A stretch of 28,286 nucleotides of DNA, taken from NCBI GenBank assembly GCA_049999805.1, contig JBNGIO010006038.1, forward strand, positions 148,146 to 176,431. The letters run 5' to 3'. Positions 1-9,737 of the stretch are shown here, piece after piece. Positions within the stretch are counted from its first letter, which is position 1. Every line of letters starts with the position of its first letter. Under the pieces are notes generated by a model. It did no database searches, was not told the DNA's origin, and saw only the letters and a program-made list of their open reading frames with translations. The DNA comes from Folioceros fuciformis. Lineage: Eukaryota; Anthocerotophyta; Anthocerotopsida; Anthocerotales. The translations under genes were made by a program, and so were the position numbers.

Positions 1-133
1 ATATTCACCAAGCTTGCTTAGTATTTGTATTTGTGTTTAATCCTTTTCAATTAACAAAGTTTTTAAATAATATTAATATTAATATACAATTTCAAAAATA
101 ATTTAATTATTGATTAAAATTTATTTCATCTAA

Positions 134-2070
134 TATGCAAGAAAGGAGCAAGAAAAATCAAAATTAGTAGTAATCATCAGTCATCTAGGTAAGTTTGAAA
201 AAAAGAAAAAAACCGTTCACACTATTGTATTAGAAGAATTTACTAAACTAAAAAATATATATAATAAATTTATTAGTTTTTCTTTGGAAATACATATGAT
301 AAATACTCTTTCTACAATAGATATAGAAAGTATATGGGCATATATCTCAGAAACACTAAAACACTTGTGTGAAGAAGGGATTAAAGTGCCGAAAGTATAT
401 GAGAAAGTAACTAGTGCCTTGATAAAGTGGACATTCCAAAACCAATCTCAACCTTTCATGACCAAAGCTGAGTTTACAAGCTTTTGTATGTCCACGTGTG
501 AAGAATTAACTAGCTTAGAGTGTGCTGACCAAGTCAACATTATAAAGGCTATTTCATCTTATCTACATGATAGTGGAAATATTTTTTATTTTAAAAAGTA
601 TAATATCAAAATAGTAAATCCAAATTGGATGACTGAGCACTTCTTAGGTCAACTTATACAAACACATAGTCCTTTACGCAAAGAAGCATGAATAAGGATT
701 TGTTAGACCATCCCATCTCGAACATAGAATTGAGTGGTGGAGACATGATTGGTGGTTATGTCGACGTACTCATCACATCAAAACAAAGTCCAAGTTTGGC
801 TAATGCATTTATGAAACATCACATCCTTGACAAGTTGAGAGCTTTTTGTGCTTCACCAAAAGGTTGCCCGGGAGTTACACTAGTGCAAGGCATCATAAAT
901 CTCTATTGTGTACGTAAGTTGATACCTTGTAATGATAGACATGGGCAAGCATGGTTTGAAAAGGATTATAGAGAGCGTCTTCTAGATGAAAAGCAAGCTT
1001 TGAAGTGCGGGAAAGGATACTTTACTATGCGCAACATATCGGATTGTGTTCATTATTGGCCTGAAATTCGTGGACATGGGCCACATTTGACATTCAATGT
1101 CATAGTAGACCTTTTGGACGTAGAAGACTTGAGCAGGATAAGTGTTGGAGAATGATAAGTTTCACAAGGATCAACGTCAAATGGTGGATGATCTTACATA
1201 TGGCAAGCAAAAAGGTGTGGGTGGAGACGATGGTTTGTTTATGACATCAAAAGAGACAAGTACAAGCTCCAAGTCAAAAGATCCTTTTGCAAGTGTGACT
1301 TCAACAAGTTCTCCTTTCGTAAGGTGTCATTTTGATCTTTTGGGTGCAACAAGATGGGAAAGCATGGAATGTGTGTTGAACAATATACATAAGGATGTGA
1401 AGAATATGCACAACGATGTGAAGAATATCAAGGACAACCAAGGCATGCATCATGAGGAGGCAATGAGACAACATATGGAGATAATGAGAAAATTAGATGG
1501 CAATAAAGAGAAGATGTTGAGGGCCATCAAGTTCATTGATGAGGAGCTAACAAAATTCAAAAGGGAAACTTTGGGCTTATTGGAGTCGCTCATGAGTGAC
1601 ATTATTGGGTATCATAGTTCCTCTACCTTACCTTGTCGTCCTTACATTTCTCGTGATAATTTATCTGTTGTAGAAATGCTAAAAGCTTTGGTTCAAGTTG
1701 GTGTGGCGGTTCGTCTATGCCTCATGTGTAAAGAGAGGGGCGGGAATCACGTCGTACAAGGACAGCCTGGTTATGCTATGGTTGTAGAGGAGAAAATTGT
1801 AAGTGGATTCGCAAGCTTTCGGTGAATGCTGCCAAGATGTTCTTTTGTTTAGTCAAAGCAGGGCTTCATGTGGCTGCTGGGATAGACATACCAAATGATA
1901 TGAAAGGACTTGCATTAGGAACAAAATCCATCTTGGCCAATAGTGAATGGGTGCTAATGCAAGCCATAGATAAGGATGATGGGGAAGTGGCCATGGATGG
2001 AGGGTTGAAAGAGTTTCTTGAGACCCTTCGATCTCAATGCCATGCTGAATGTGGAAGTTATCTGGGTTGA
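134..2070 (+). pseudogene. Roc-COR (ROCO-like GTPase) gene fragment, frameshifted
   Basis: ROCO proteins are large GTPases in which a Ras-like Roc domain is followed by a COR domain. Coding-like sequence opens after a stop at 131-133 and includes a hydrophobic strand followed by SHLGKF (about 158-196), which looks like the end of a Roc domain with a degenerate GTPase base-recognition motif. The COR-like core (about 560-655) has the pattern of a hydrophobic strand, then NPNWMTEHFLGQLI. Next come a heptad-rich coiled-coil stretch with NIHKDVKN-type repeats (about 1370-1600) and a C-terminal region (about 1640-2070) with a VRLCLMC motif that I associate with moss proteins of this type. The reading frame changes three times (near 670-690, 1142-1155 and 1790-1803) with no convincing splice sites, so it looks like a pseudogene. 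The N-terminal Roc and any LRR part are missing from the window. The first ATG is at 296, but homology-like sequence starts upstream of it. Sequencing indels remain an alternative. Confidence 0.55.
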
Positions 2071-3369
2071 CACAAGTGAGATACTTGGAAGACAAGAAAA
2101 CAGCATGACTTTGGAAGCATCTATGTGCACTATTGCAAGAATATACGCCTGTATGAATATAGGGGTTGGCAACTCCATATACAAATGAATATAAGTATAT
2201 GTAAGTATATATATAAAGTTTAGATAGTCTTAGGGATTGAAAAGATTCACATGTTGAAAGGCAAGATATCTTGGAGCACAACAATAACTGAGCACTTAAG
2301 AGTTTCCTAAAACCCCTAGGCACCTTATGATCTATAAATTTTGTAATCAAATTCAAAAGTGTTGGAGTATGTTAAAATAAAAATATTATTCTTTATTATT
2401 GAAAATATAAAAAAAATCTTAACCTACTCTAAAGATGAGGAGGATAACCCAAAGAGGGGGATAACCCAAAGAGGGCCAAAGGCGAAAAAGGTACTATCCC
2501 CTCAGAAATGTCATTCCCAAAGCTACCTCTCAAAATGTGGTGATTGTTCTAATAAAGTACATGTATCTTTCTCTCGGATGGAGATCAAACGGTTTAGAGT
2601 ATGTTCACCATTTAACATACTTATTAAGTCATGGCATGCCATGGACAAAATAAATGAATGACATACTACATATGTGTGTTACGCATGATTTTATTTACTA
2701 ATGCAAGTTTACATTCACGTTATTTTGCAAGCTCACAACTAAGTCTATGATCTTGATGTCTTCTTAAGATTACATACATATAGATTGTGAATCTAGCTAC
2801 CTCTATTGTTAGCTTCGAGAATGGCAAAGAGCAATGCCTTTCGAGAGGATATTGCTTAGTTTCTCTTCATAATCTTCCTAATTAATCTCTAGAATTGAGC
2901 TTTTTTAATTCAAAATGGAGCACAATCTTGGGAAAAACAAATTGGTGAGTGAAATCCATAACTAACCCAATGAAGCGAAGTGGAGTGAGACTTGGGAAGA
3001 TGCCAATCATGAAGCACCATCCAACACGATCCGTGAAGAAACTGTGCATGACAAACCACATAAAAGTGAAATAGATGAACAACCATGGAGTGTAACTCAT
3101 AAGAAGCTATTGTACCATACATACAACCATGTTCTATAGAACCTTATGTACAAATTAGAGGTGATCAATCATGGACTAGAACAAGTAAACAACCATGGAG
3201 TGATTCACACTAGACTGGTGTAAGTGAAGAGCCGCTGATCATGAACAACGATGGACTAGTAGAAGTGAAGAACCATGGACCGATGATCATGAACAACCAT
3301 GGACCAGTGCAAATGAATAACCATGCCTATAATAATTGATGAAGGTTCAAGTCTTCATAAATGAAGAAT
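2071..3369. other. AT-rich spacer without recognisable gene
   Basis: No open frame here has convincing coding character on either strand. The stretch includes a short tandem duplication of a 17-bp unit ending AAAGAGGG near 2449-2482. Its right third contains the AACCATGG-type degenerate repeat listed separately. It is host DNA flanking the LINE insertion. Confidence 0.6.
3075..3330. repeat. degenerate repeat built on AACCATGG
   Basis: The octamer AACCATGG, or a one-base variant, occurs at about 3081, 3123, 3191, 3247, 3271, 3295 and 3319. It is usually preceded by GAAC or GTGAAG and followed by A(G/C). Spacing is irregular in the left part and settles to 24 bp in the last four copies (3247, 3271, 3295, 3319). 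This is a decayed short tandem repeat; no function is evident. Confidence 0.6.
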
Positions 3370-3380
3370 GTACAAATGGA
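3370..3380 (+). repeat. LINE target-site duplication, left copy
   Basis: GTACAAATGGA is identical to 12931-12941, which directly follows the A-rich end of the LINE. It marks the left boundary of the LINE insertion and coincides with the change from AT-rich host sequence to GC-richer element sequence. Confidence 0.75.
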
Positions 3381-3574
3381 AGTACAACCCTTGTGATGCA
3401 TGTTGGATTGGCGTGGCGGTGGTGCAATAGTGGACCTCATAGCGATGGCGTCTATGAGCCCCTCGAGGGCGGCTCAGTTGCAAACACATGGCAGAAGTGG
3501 TCACTGAGGGCAAGTACAGCAGTAATGCTAGTACCCGCAGGTGAAATGATGGCAATAGGTGGCAAGGGGATTCT
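3381..3574 (+). other. LINE 5' leader
   Basis: This sequence lies between the left target duplication and the first plausible ORF1 start codon (ATG at 3575). It is GC-richer than the host DNA to its left. LINE 5' leaders usually hold the internal promoter, but I see no specific motif that proves it here. Confidence 0.5.
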
Positions 3575-4321
3575 ATGAAGAAAGCTGTAGTGGGGAGTGT
3601 GCCTCTACCCGTACGGACTCCCTTAGCTGACTTTTCATCGTACTCTAAGGGAAACGACATCCGGCAAGGGAAGGGATCCTCGTTTGGGAGCGGGGTTGAG
3701 AACTTACAGCTCGGGCCGCCTGCAAATATTTTCACTGAAGAGAAGTTCTTTGAACAAGAAGAAAAGCGTCTGTCCTGTAACTCTGTGGTGGGGCGACTTA
3801 GTTCAGGGAGCTCGCCATCGGTGTAGGAGCTTGAGGTGTGGGTTGAGGAAGTCACGGGTGGACCTCCTGCCTATGTCCTGAAGGAGGACAACTCCTTCCA
3901 AACAAAATGGGACGATGTGGGTGCGGCAAAAGCACTTTTGCAGACTTCCGTGCTTTTCAGGGAAGTGACTGCAGCGCTGGTGGAAACGTGGACGCCAGGT
4001 AACACCTTCAGACATTCGTGAATAAAGCAACATTTTCTTTGGGTTAGGCTTCCAGCCCTCCCAGTGCAGTTTGTGCCCTTACTCAGAAAAATCTTGGAAT
4101 CGGTGGGGAAAGTGGTGGTGCTCCCCAAGGTCGACTCTATGTTCTTTGATGTTTCCAAACCACCAAAGTTTGGAGTTCGAGTGGACAGTCGATCAGCTCT
4201 TCCAGCTGGAGTGATTATCAAGGATCCTGAAGATCCGTCTAAGTGTTTTATGCAGCTTATCGACTATCCAGATCTCCCACTCAGGTGCAGTTTGTGTGGC
4301 TTTCACACTCATTCAAAATAG
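3575..4321 (+). pseudogene. LINE ORF1, N-terminal DUF4283-like domain and partial zinc knuckle
   Basis: ORF1 of plant L1 elements encodes a nucleic-acid-binding protein that coats the element RNA. A single frame runs from ATG 3575 to a stop at 4319, interrupted by in-frame stops at 3824 and 4019. It includes VGRLSSG near the start of the domain, a VKLP/WVRLP-type strand (FLWVRLPALPVQF, about 4035-4075), VGKVVVLPKVDS, and then CSLCGFHTHSK at about 4285-4318. That last motif is the beginning of a CCHC knuckle, cut by the third stop. The domain order matches DUF4283 followed by a knuckle. It is clearly non-functional as it stands. Confidence 0.7.
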
Positions 4322-4695
4322 CGGTGTCTCTTACGAACGGGTGCCGGAGGGAAACAGGAGGAGTCAAATTCACTGCAATAGGGACCTTTGCCTAGATTTC
4401 ACGGTGTCCCAAAAGCAAGGTGGAAACAAAACTCTGAGTCTCATCATTGGGCAAGCAAGATACAGGGTTCTTTATTCCCCGACCTCACCAGCACCTTAGT
4501 TTTCAAGTCAAAGTGTGTTTGATAATGAGGAAGGTCATAGGTCAGGCCAGGTACTAATGGTTGCCAAGGAACAGCAAGCTTCGAGCTCTTTCGACACGGC
4601 CTTTAACCTCGGACGCCTCCACTGGAGACGACCTAGCTTCACTGTGAAAGGCAGCTAAGGGTAAATTCAAAGGGATTCTAAAGAACAGATTAGCC

Positions 4696-5295
4696 ATGGA
4701 CGAGCAGGCGATTACTTCTTGCATTAGTGTGGCTCGGCAAAGCATCATATGCCACAGATATGATGAACACTTATCCTTTGTGTATGTGAATGCGTTTGTG
4801 GAAGTGGGAGAAGACTGCAGGGTCCCAGAAGCCAACCTAGCACAATGGATCACGGAAACTCAGGCAAAGACCCAGATCAGAGACACAAAATTTGGGAGAG
4901 GGAAGGGGACTCTAGCCACTCGAGTGATTTTCAAGGCCCACCTGGATGTGCTAGGGTGGCTTACCTCCCCGATCAGCATCTCCATACCCGGCTCTTGGGA
5001 CCTTAAGTGGCAGGACTTAATGGATTGGGACACACGTAGTCCGGTGAATGAGAACGAGAGGGGGGAGAAGGCAACATCCTTGTGCATCATTGCGCAGGAA
5101 AAGGAAGCTCCCAAAGTGGGGGGGACAAATACCTCGGACCTTCTACAGGAGAAATGGCAGGTCATGGAGAAGAGAGGAAGAAGTGGCTCCCAGCAGCCAA
5201 TCTTTCATAGTATCTCCCGCTATGGAGCACCTTTCATCTACAACACCGTCAGAGCTGCAAAGGCGAGTAAACGATGCCGAGGCAACACATCCTGA
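4696..5295 (+). pseudogene. LINE ORF1, middle segment (open stretch of about 200 codons)
   Basis: This is an uninterrupted stretch in a different frame from the DUF4283 segment. It begins with an ATG, but the same frame is probably just the continuation of ORF1 after a frameshift between 4321 and 4696. I recognise no domain. It is rich in charged residues with scattered Trp, including a GSWDLKWQDLMDWD segment. The same frame reopens after stops at 5293 and 5329 and continues to 5634 with Pro, Ser and Gly-rich low-complexity sequence typical of an ORF1 linker. Confidence 0.5.
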
Positions 5296-5331
5296 GCGGG
5301 CTGCGACTTTGATCAAAAGCGAGAAGGGTGA

Positions 5332-5634
5332 ATTAGTCTGAAGCACGGTGAGGGGAAGGAGTTTCTTCCACCTACGCCTCTGGATGCATCAGGAAGGGAC
5401 GGCATACTTCCCTTTAGACTTTTTGCCCCAAGCCTAGGGACCAACGCAGAAGGCAATGATGGAGAGCCATCAGGGACGATACAACTGTCTCCGTCAAGCA
5501 CCTTCACACAAACGGGGGCCTCAGCTGCGGAGGAGGAACCTCATCCCCTTGGTCTACCGACAGATTGTGATGGTCTCAAGCAGGCGACAAGTGCTGCACG
5601 GATGTTAGATGCTGGTGGGCTTTGTTTCTCCTGA
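5332..5634 (+). pseudogene. LINE ORF1, Pro/Ser/Gly-rich linker segment
   Basis: This segment is in the same frame as 4696-5295 and is open for about 100 codons, ending at TGA 5632-5634. The composition (LPPTPLDASGRDG, SPSSTFTQTGASAAEEEP) is that of a disordered linker. There is no motif for a specific function. It is part of the unusually long ORF1. Confidence 0.45.
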
Positions 5635-5932
5635 CCAACCAGGGGCTCGTGCAAAATTTCTTCCTCCCCCCAAAATCCATGGGCGAGGACAACACACCCT
5701 CCCAAGCCCAGCAGCCAGGGGCCGAGGGTCGAGGTGCGGGCACTCCGGCTGAAGGGGAGTCCATTCCGTCTGTCCAAGCCAAGCTTTCCAACAGTCGTAG
5801 AACGAAACATCAGGCCTTAGGGGACAATTGGGATCGGGATATGATGGCCGCAATGCAAGTAGCGGGACTCTCAAACTACGAAGGCAGTTTCTTGCACTGA
5901 GACGATGCAACTAAGATCAGAGAGGGAACTCA

Positions 5933-5986
5933 TGCAAGGGAGAGACATTGGTGCAAGGGAGAGACATTGGTGCAAGGGAGAGACCA
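5933..5986 (+). repeat. 19-bp tandem repeat, about three copies
   Basis: The unit TGCAAGGGAGAGACATTGG starts at 5933, 5952 and 5971; the last copy is incomplete and runs into AGACCAAGCATG. It lies just left of the large palindrome and belongs to the rearranged part of LINE ORF1. The 19-bp period is not a multiple of three, so it disrupts the frame. Confidence 0.85.
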
Positions 5987-6079
5987 AGCATGTTGACCAG
6001 ATATCCTCAAAGATCGAACAAGCAACTGGTCACGTGTTCTCAGACCCAATGTGAGGTTGGGTCTGTGCAGACCCAACCT

Positions 6080-6573
6080 CATGCTTGGTCTTCGCAAGCG
6101 ATACCTCCTGACACACAATTAGCCCTATCCTTGCCTTTCCTCGGATCACAGGAACTGAGGGTAAGTGCCACGTCTGGAGGCACGTCCTTGCTAGAAAACT
6201 GCCTGATTTGCACGTCCTTACTAGAAAACTGCCTGATTTGCGAGTCCTTGCAGAAAATACCCATCACATGCCTGATTTGCGAGTCCTTGCAGCTCATACC
6301 CATCACATGAGGTCGCGTGATCGAACAAGCAACTGGTCACGTGTTCTCATGGCGACCTCATGTGATGGGTATGAGCTACAAGGACTCACAAATCAGGCAG
6401 TTTTCTAACAAGGACGTGCCTCCAAAGGTGGCACTTACCCTCAGTTCCTGTGATCCGAGGAAAGGCAAGGATAGAGGGTAAGGCAAGGATAGAGGGTAAG
6501 TTCCTGTGATCCGAGGAAAGGCAAGGATAGGGCTAATTGTGTGTCAGGAGGCATCGCTTGCGAAGACCAAGCA
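6080..6573. repeat. large imperfect palindrome (fold-back) inside LINE ORF1
   Basis: The left arm 6080-6316 and the right arm 6352-6573 are near-perfect reverse complements around a 35-base spacer (6317-6351). The outer ends pair as CATGCTTGGTCTTCGCAAGC against GCTTGCGAAGACCAAGCA. The inner ends pair as CATCACATGAGGTCGC against GCGACCTCATGTGATG. The arms differ by internal duplications: the left has two copies of a CTAGAAAACTGCCTGATTTG unit, and the right has extra copies of AGGCAAGGATAGAGGGTA. The spacer element GATCGAACAAGCAACTGGTC recurs at 6012-6031, outside the palindrome. As RNA it would form a long hairpin. It interrupts ORF1. Confidence 0.9.
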
Positions 6574-7128
6574 ACCTCAAATCCTGATTCTGATGTTGTC
6601 TCGCCCACGATAATCCGTCCCTATGGCCACTTGGACCAGATTTACTCTCTGTCTCCAGCTTGCGAAGAGGAACAGTATACACGCCCTTCAGTAGACCACC
6701 TCACAACCGGCCAGGAAGCCCTGTGCGTGGTAACGGAGGACAACTTGCACGCCAATCAGGTAGGTGTCTGGAATCCGCCTCGACAGAACTAGGAGGATAG
6801 ACAATCGGAGGCGAGAACCCAGCTGGATGAGCTAGCGCGATCAGGAGTCAATGGAATTAGCAAGTCAGATCCAGAGCCACGAGGGATCGGCCACATGCTT
6901 GGGGGTGCATCGGAGACAGGCTTTGCCAAAGACAGCAAGGAGCACGGAATCGATACGGCGTGTACGATGGCACTAAGTGACAGGACCCAGGTTCACACTC
7001 TGCCTCCATTTCACTGCCAAGAGGGGGATCACTCGGATCCTACTCCCATTTCAGCGACAACTCTTGGCACCTTGGAAAACCACACCAAGGTTCATCTCCC
7101 AGATAAAAGCCCCCACCTTTCGGCGTAA
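6541..7128 (+). pseudogene. LINE ORF1, segment right of the fold-back
   Basis: The first frame runs open through 6541-6792 and reopens at 6895-7128, with stops between. No domain is recognised. The start lies inside the right arm of the palindrome, so the first residues derive from duplicated sequence. It is kept as part of ORF1 because it sits between ORF1 segments of the same composition. Confidence 0.4.
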
Positions 7129-7273
7129 ATACCTCAGATGCTTTACGCTTTCTCGATTCCAGCACCAGCTCCTGCTCAAGCCTGCCTTAGTCCCGGGATA
7201 GGGGCAACGTAAACCCATCGAAGGAAATCTTTCTCCGAGCAGTGTTGCACTGGCCAATGCTCACCAAGAAACT

Positions 7274-8080
7274 TTGGACTCACACATCAAGGGGAAGGAA
7301 AAGCATCCCTTGGATGACGAGTGTGATGCAAAAGCGAGTCCTTCTCCCCTAATTCTACAATCAAGCTACCCATCCTTCACAGAAGACTTTAACATGCAGC
7401 AAAGTCTTGTTGGCCTCATAAGGGTGGAAGAGCAGGTAGATGTGGAAGCTTCCCCCACGGAAAAAGTTTCAACACCCTCTCTAGCAGCCGATGAGCAAGC
7501 CTGAATCTCGATGGGCACTTCCCACGAGGGTGCACAAACTTCTCCAGAGCAGTTCCTTCATATATCAGGCTCTTTGGTACCACTTGCCCTCGAAGATGTT
7601 AGTGGCAGGTCCGTGTCTGAGACACGAGGAATTTATTTAGCCACACCTAGGGGACAGCAAGCAGCCGTGTTTAAAGGAAAACGTGCTCGCAACCCCGAGA
7701 CGCACTCTTCCCTTGCCAAGAGACGATCATATTGACGTTGCTCAGGCTAGGAGAGCACTGAACAAAAGTGTTCAACGCATGACCCCTCAGGCGGATATCA
7801 GCTAGAATTCCCTATAACCCCGGAATGGTGGTGGGTGTCTGATGCCCCCTGGGCAAGAAATTTCGGACAAACTCTTGTCAACGATGAGATGAAGATGGTT
7901 AGTCCTGGTGCTGACCGGCAGGCAAACCTCGTCCCAGTGAAAAGGAAGTCGGAGCGAATTCTCGAAGCGGCGCAAAAACAAAAGGTTGATGACACAGCAG
8001 GTCCAATTCGAGGTGCTACTCACTCACGCTCATCCTCGCATACAGGTTCGAGCAGGAGTCTCTTGGACAGGTCTAGTTAA
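7274..8080 (+). pseudogene. LINE ORF1, C-terminal region
   Basis: The second frame runs from about 7274 to TAA 8078-8080, with in-frame stops at 7502, 7733 and again near 7800. The C-terminal part has a basic patch (VPVKRKSERILEAAQKQKVDD) that could bind nucleic acid or act in nuclear import, followed by a Ser-rich tail. The terminal TAA is immediately followed by the ORF2 ATG in the same frame. Confidence 0.5.
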
Positions 8081-8083
8081 ATG
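8078..8083 (+). promoter_or_regulatory. TAA-ATG stop/start junction between LINE ORF1 and ORF2
   Basis: The ORF1 stop TAA (8078-8080) abuts the ORF2 ATG (8081-8083) with no spacer, and both are in the same frame. Known LINEs use termination-reinitiation or separate initiation for ORF2. This arrangement would suit reinitiation or stop-codon readthrough. The mechanism is inference. Confidence 0.55.
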
Positions 8084-9007
8084 CCCGTAGATCACGTAAG
8101 AAACTATGTGCGCGGCCCACATCTACGAATCCTCTCGTGGAATGTGAGAGGGCTCGGGGGCTGGTCAGAAATGGCCTCCAAATGCAGACGACTCACCCAC
8201 CTCCTTCAAGATGACGTTTCTTGGGATGTGCTTTGTCTACAGGAACATAAATTGTTGGCTAATCAGGTTCAGAGAGTGAAGAAAAATTTCCTCCCAGGCA
8301 GAACGTTGTGGGTTCCGGCCAGACCTGCACCTGAAGAAGGTTCCCTATCCATTGTCAACCGAGAGTTGGCAACCAGATGGGGAGTTTCCATTACGGTGCC
8401 TCCGGACTTCACTCACAAAATTTTGGAAGCGGGACAAGATGAAGAGGGACGGTTTGCATGGGTTGTACTCCTTGCTCCGCAAGGTCCGCTGGGAATATGT
8501 AACCTTTACGCGCCAAATGCAGCCAGGGAAAGAAGCAAATTGTGGGAAAGACTGGGTCGGCATTTGGATGAACAGGTGCCATAGGACCTCACTGGTGATT
8601 CCAACTTTGTAGAACGACGGGAAGATGTCCGAGGGGATAGCACTCGGGACGTACGAATGGTCCCCCTATCTTGGCAAGAACTAAGGGACACCATACTCAA
8701 CGTTCAAGACCCTTGGCTATCTCTACCTGTTCATCGATCCCCCCATTCTTTACTGTACAGCTGGTCTAACCAACAGCAGAGGAATTTGGCGGCGAGAAGA
8801 TTGGACAGATTTTACGTACACTCCAGTTGGTTGCCATACGTGCAAGAATATGGGATTCTAGCAGGAACTATCCTCTCGGATCATCATCCTGTGAGTTTGT
8901 TCATGACCTTTGACCTTTCGGATGAATACCTCTATTCTTGCTCAGGAGGGTGTATACATTTGTGGCAAGTGGCTGAACCGGGGCAGAGTCAGCGAGTCAG
9001 AGGCTAA
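8081..9007 (+). pseudogene. LINE ORF2, apurinic-like endonuclease domain
   Basis: This domain nicks target DNA to prime reverse transcription. Motifs in one frame include LRILSWNVRGLGG (N-terminal Asn), LCLQEHKL (catalytic Glu), NLYAPN, a degenerate DSNFVE after an in-frame stop at 8582 (usually GDFN), RLDRFYV and SDHHPV (catalytic Asp-His near the C-terminus). This matches the L1 endonuclease order. The single nonsense codon at 8582-8584 falls just before the DSNF motif. The frame stays open afterwards to 9007. Confidence 0.8.
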
Positions 9008-9068
9008 TGGATGCCAACTCGGAGGCCACTCATTTCCCAAAGGGGGTACGAAAGCAGAGCAGTGACAG

Positions 9069-9294
9069 CACGAGGATTTTCTACGAGATGAATTGAAGTA
9101 CTTACAATGCTTGAGTGAAGAGCGAGAACTAACCTCGATGGAAGTGCACGAGGATTTTCTAATTGAAGTACTTACAATGCTTGAGTGAAGAGCGAGAACT
9201 TACCTCCGTGGAAGTGCACGACGATTTTCTAGGAGATGAATTGAAGTACTTACAATGCTTGAGTGAAGAGTGAGAACCGACCTGTGTGGAAATG
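9069..9294 (+). repeat. triplicated 78-bp unit in LINE ORF2 linker
   Basis: Three consecutive copies start at CACGAGG or CACGACG 9069, 9147 and 9217. The first and third are 78 bp (26 codons). The second is 70 bp because it lacks about 8 bp (CGAGATGA-like). All share AATTGAAGTACTTACAATGC and TTGAGTGAAGAG. The unit would encode ELKYLQCLSEERELT-like helix sequence, the linker between endonuclease and reverse transcriptase. The 8-bp deletion breaks the frame. Confidence 0.9.
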
Positions 9295-9452
9295 CAGCGA
9301 AATATGGAGATCCAGTGCTCCATAGCAAAACTGCAAGAAGATAGGGCCAGGGGCGGGTTTCATAGAGCCAAGGTCAAAGTGGGTCAAAGAAGGGGATTGC
9401 CCATCTAAGTTCTTTTTTGACAAGGTGGCTGCCAATCGACACAGAGCAAGGA

Positions 9453-9552
9453 NNNNNNNNNNNNNNNNNNNNNNNNNNNNNNNNNNNNNNNNNNNNNNNN
9501 NNNNNNNNNNNNNNNNNNNNNNNNNNNNNNNNNNNNNNNNNNNNNNNNNNNN
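9453..9552. other. 100-N assembly gap, probably false
   Basis: Exactly 100 N. The sequence before it ends GAGCAAGGA (9444-9452), and the sequence after it begins with the same GAGCAAGGA (9553-9561). Overlapping the two copies gives an uninterrupted frame matching the conserved LINE segment upstream of the reverse transcriptase (FFDKVAANRHRAR, then IPALHDAQG). The gap therefore probably hides no real sequence. Confidence 0.75.
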
Positions 9553-9737
9553 GAGCAAGGATTCCTGCTCTCCACGACGCCCAAGGCATCCTTCACGACT
9601 CCTTGGCAAGTTTGAAGAAGTTGATTGTTTGTTTCTATGTTGGTATCTTTACTAGTTTGGGTAAGGGCGTAGGTTGAGAATCACTCTGGGCCTCTACGTA
9701 TGGCCGGTTTACAGCAAAGGTTTCTAGGGACCAAAGA

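Noticed and set aside
1853-2356. Minus-strand 167-codon frame across the end of the Roc-COR gene
   Set aside because: It is a shadow of the sense coding frame, and its left part is low-complexity translation of AT-rich sequence.
5541-5910. Three overlapping minus-strand frames of 70-100 codons
   Set aside because: They are mirror frames of the Pro/Ser-rich LINE ORF1 linker; different frames are all open because of composition.
5933-6573. Possible CRISPR-like or tandem repeat array
   Set aside because: Repeats are of unequal length and orientation without regular unique spacers, in plant DNA; rearrangement by template switching explains them better.
9250-9677. Several frames running through the N gap
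   Set aside because: They are open only because N codons are not counted as stops.
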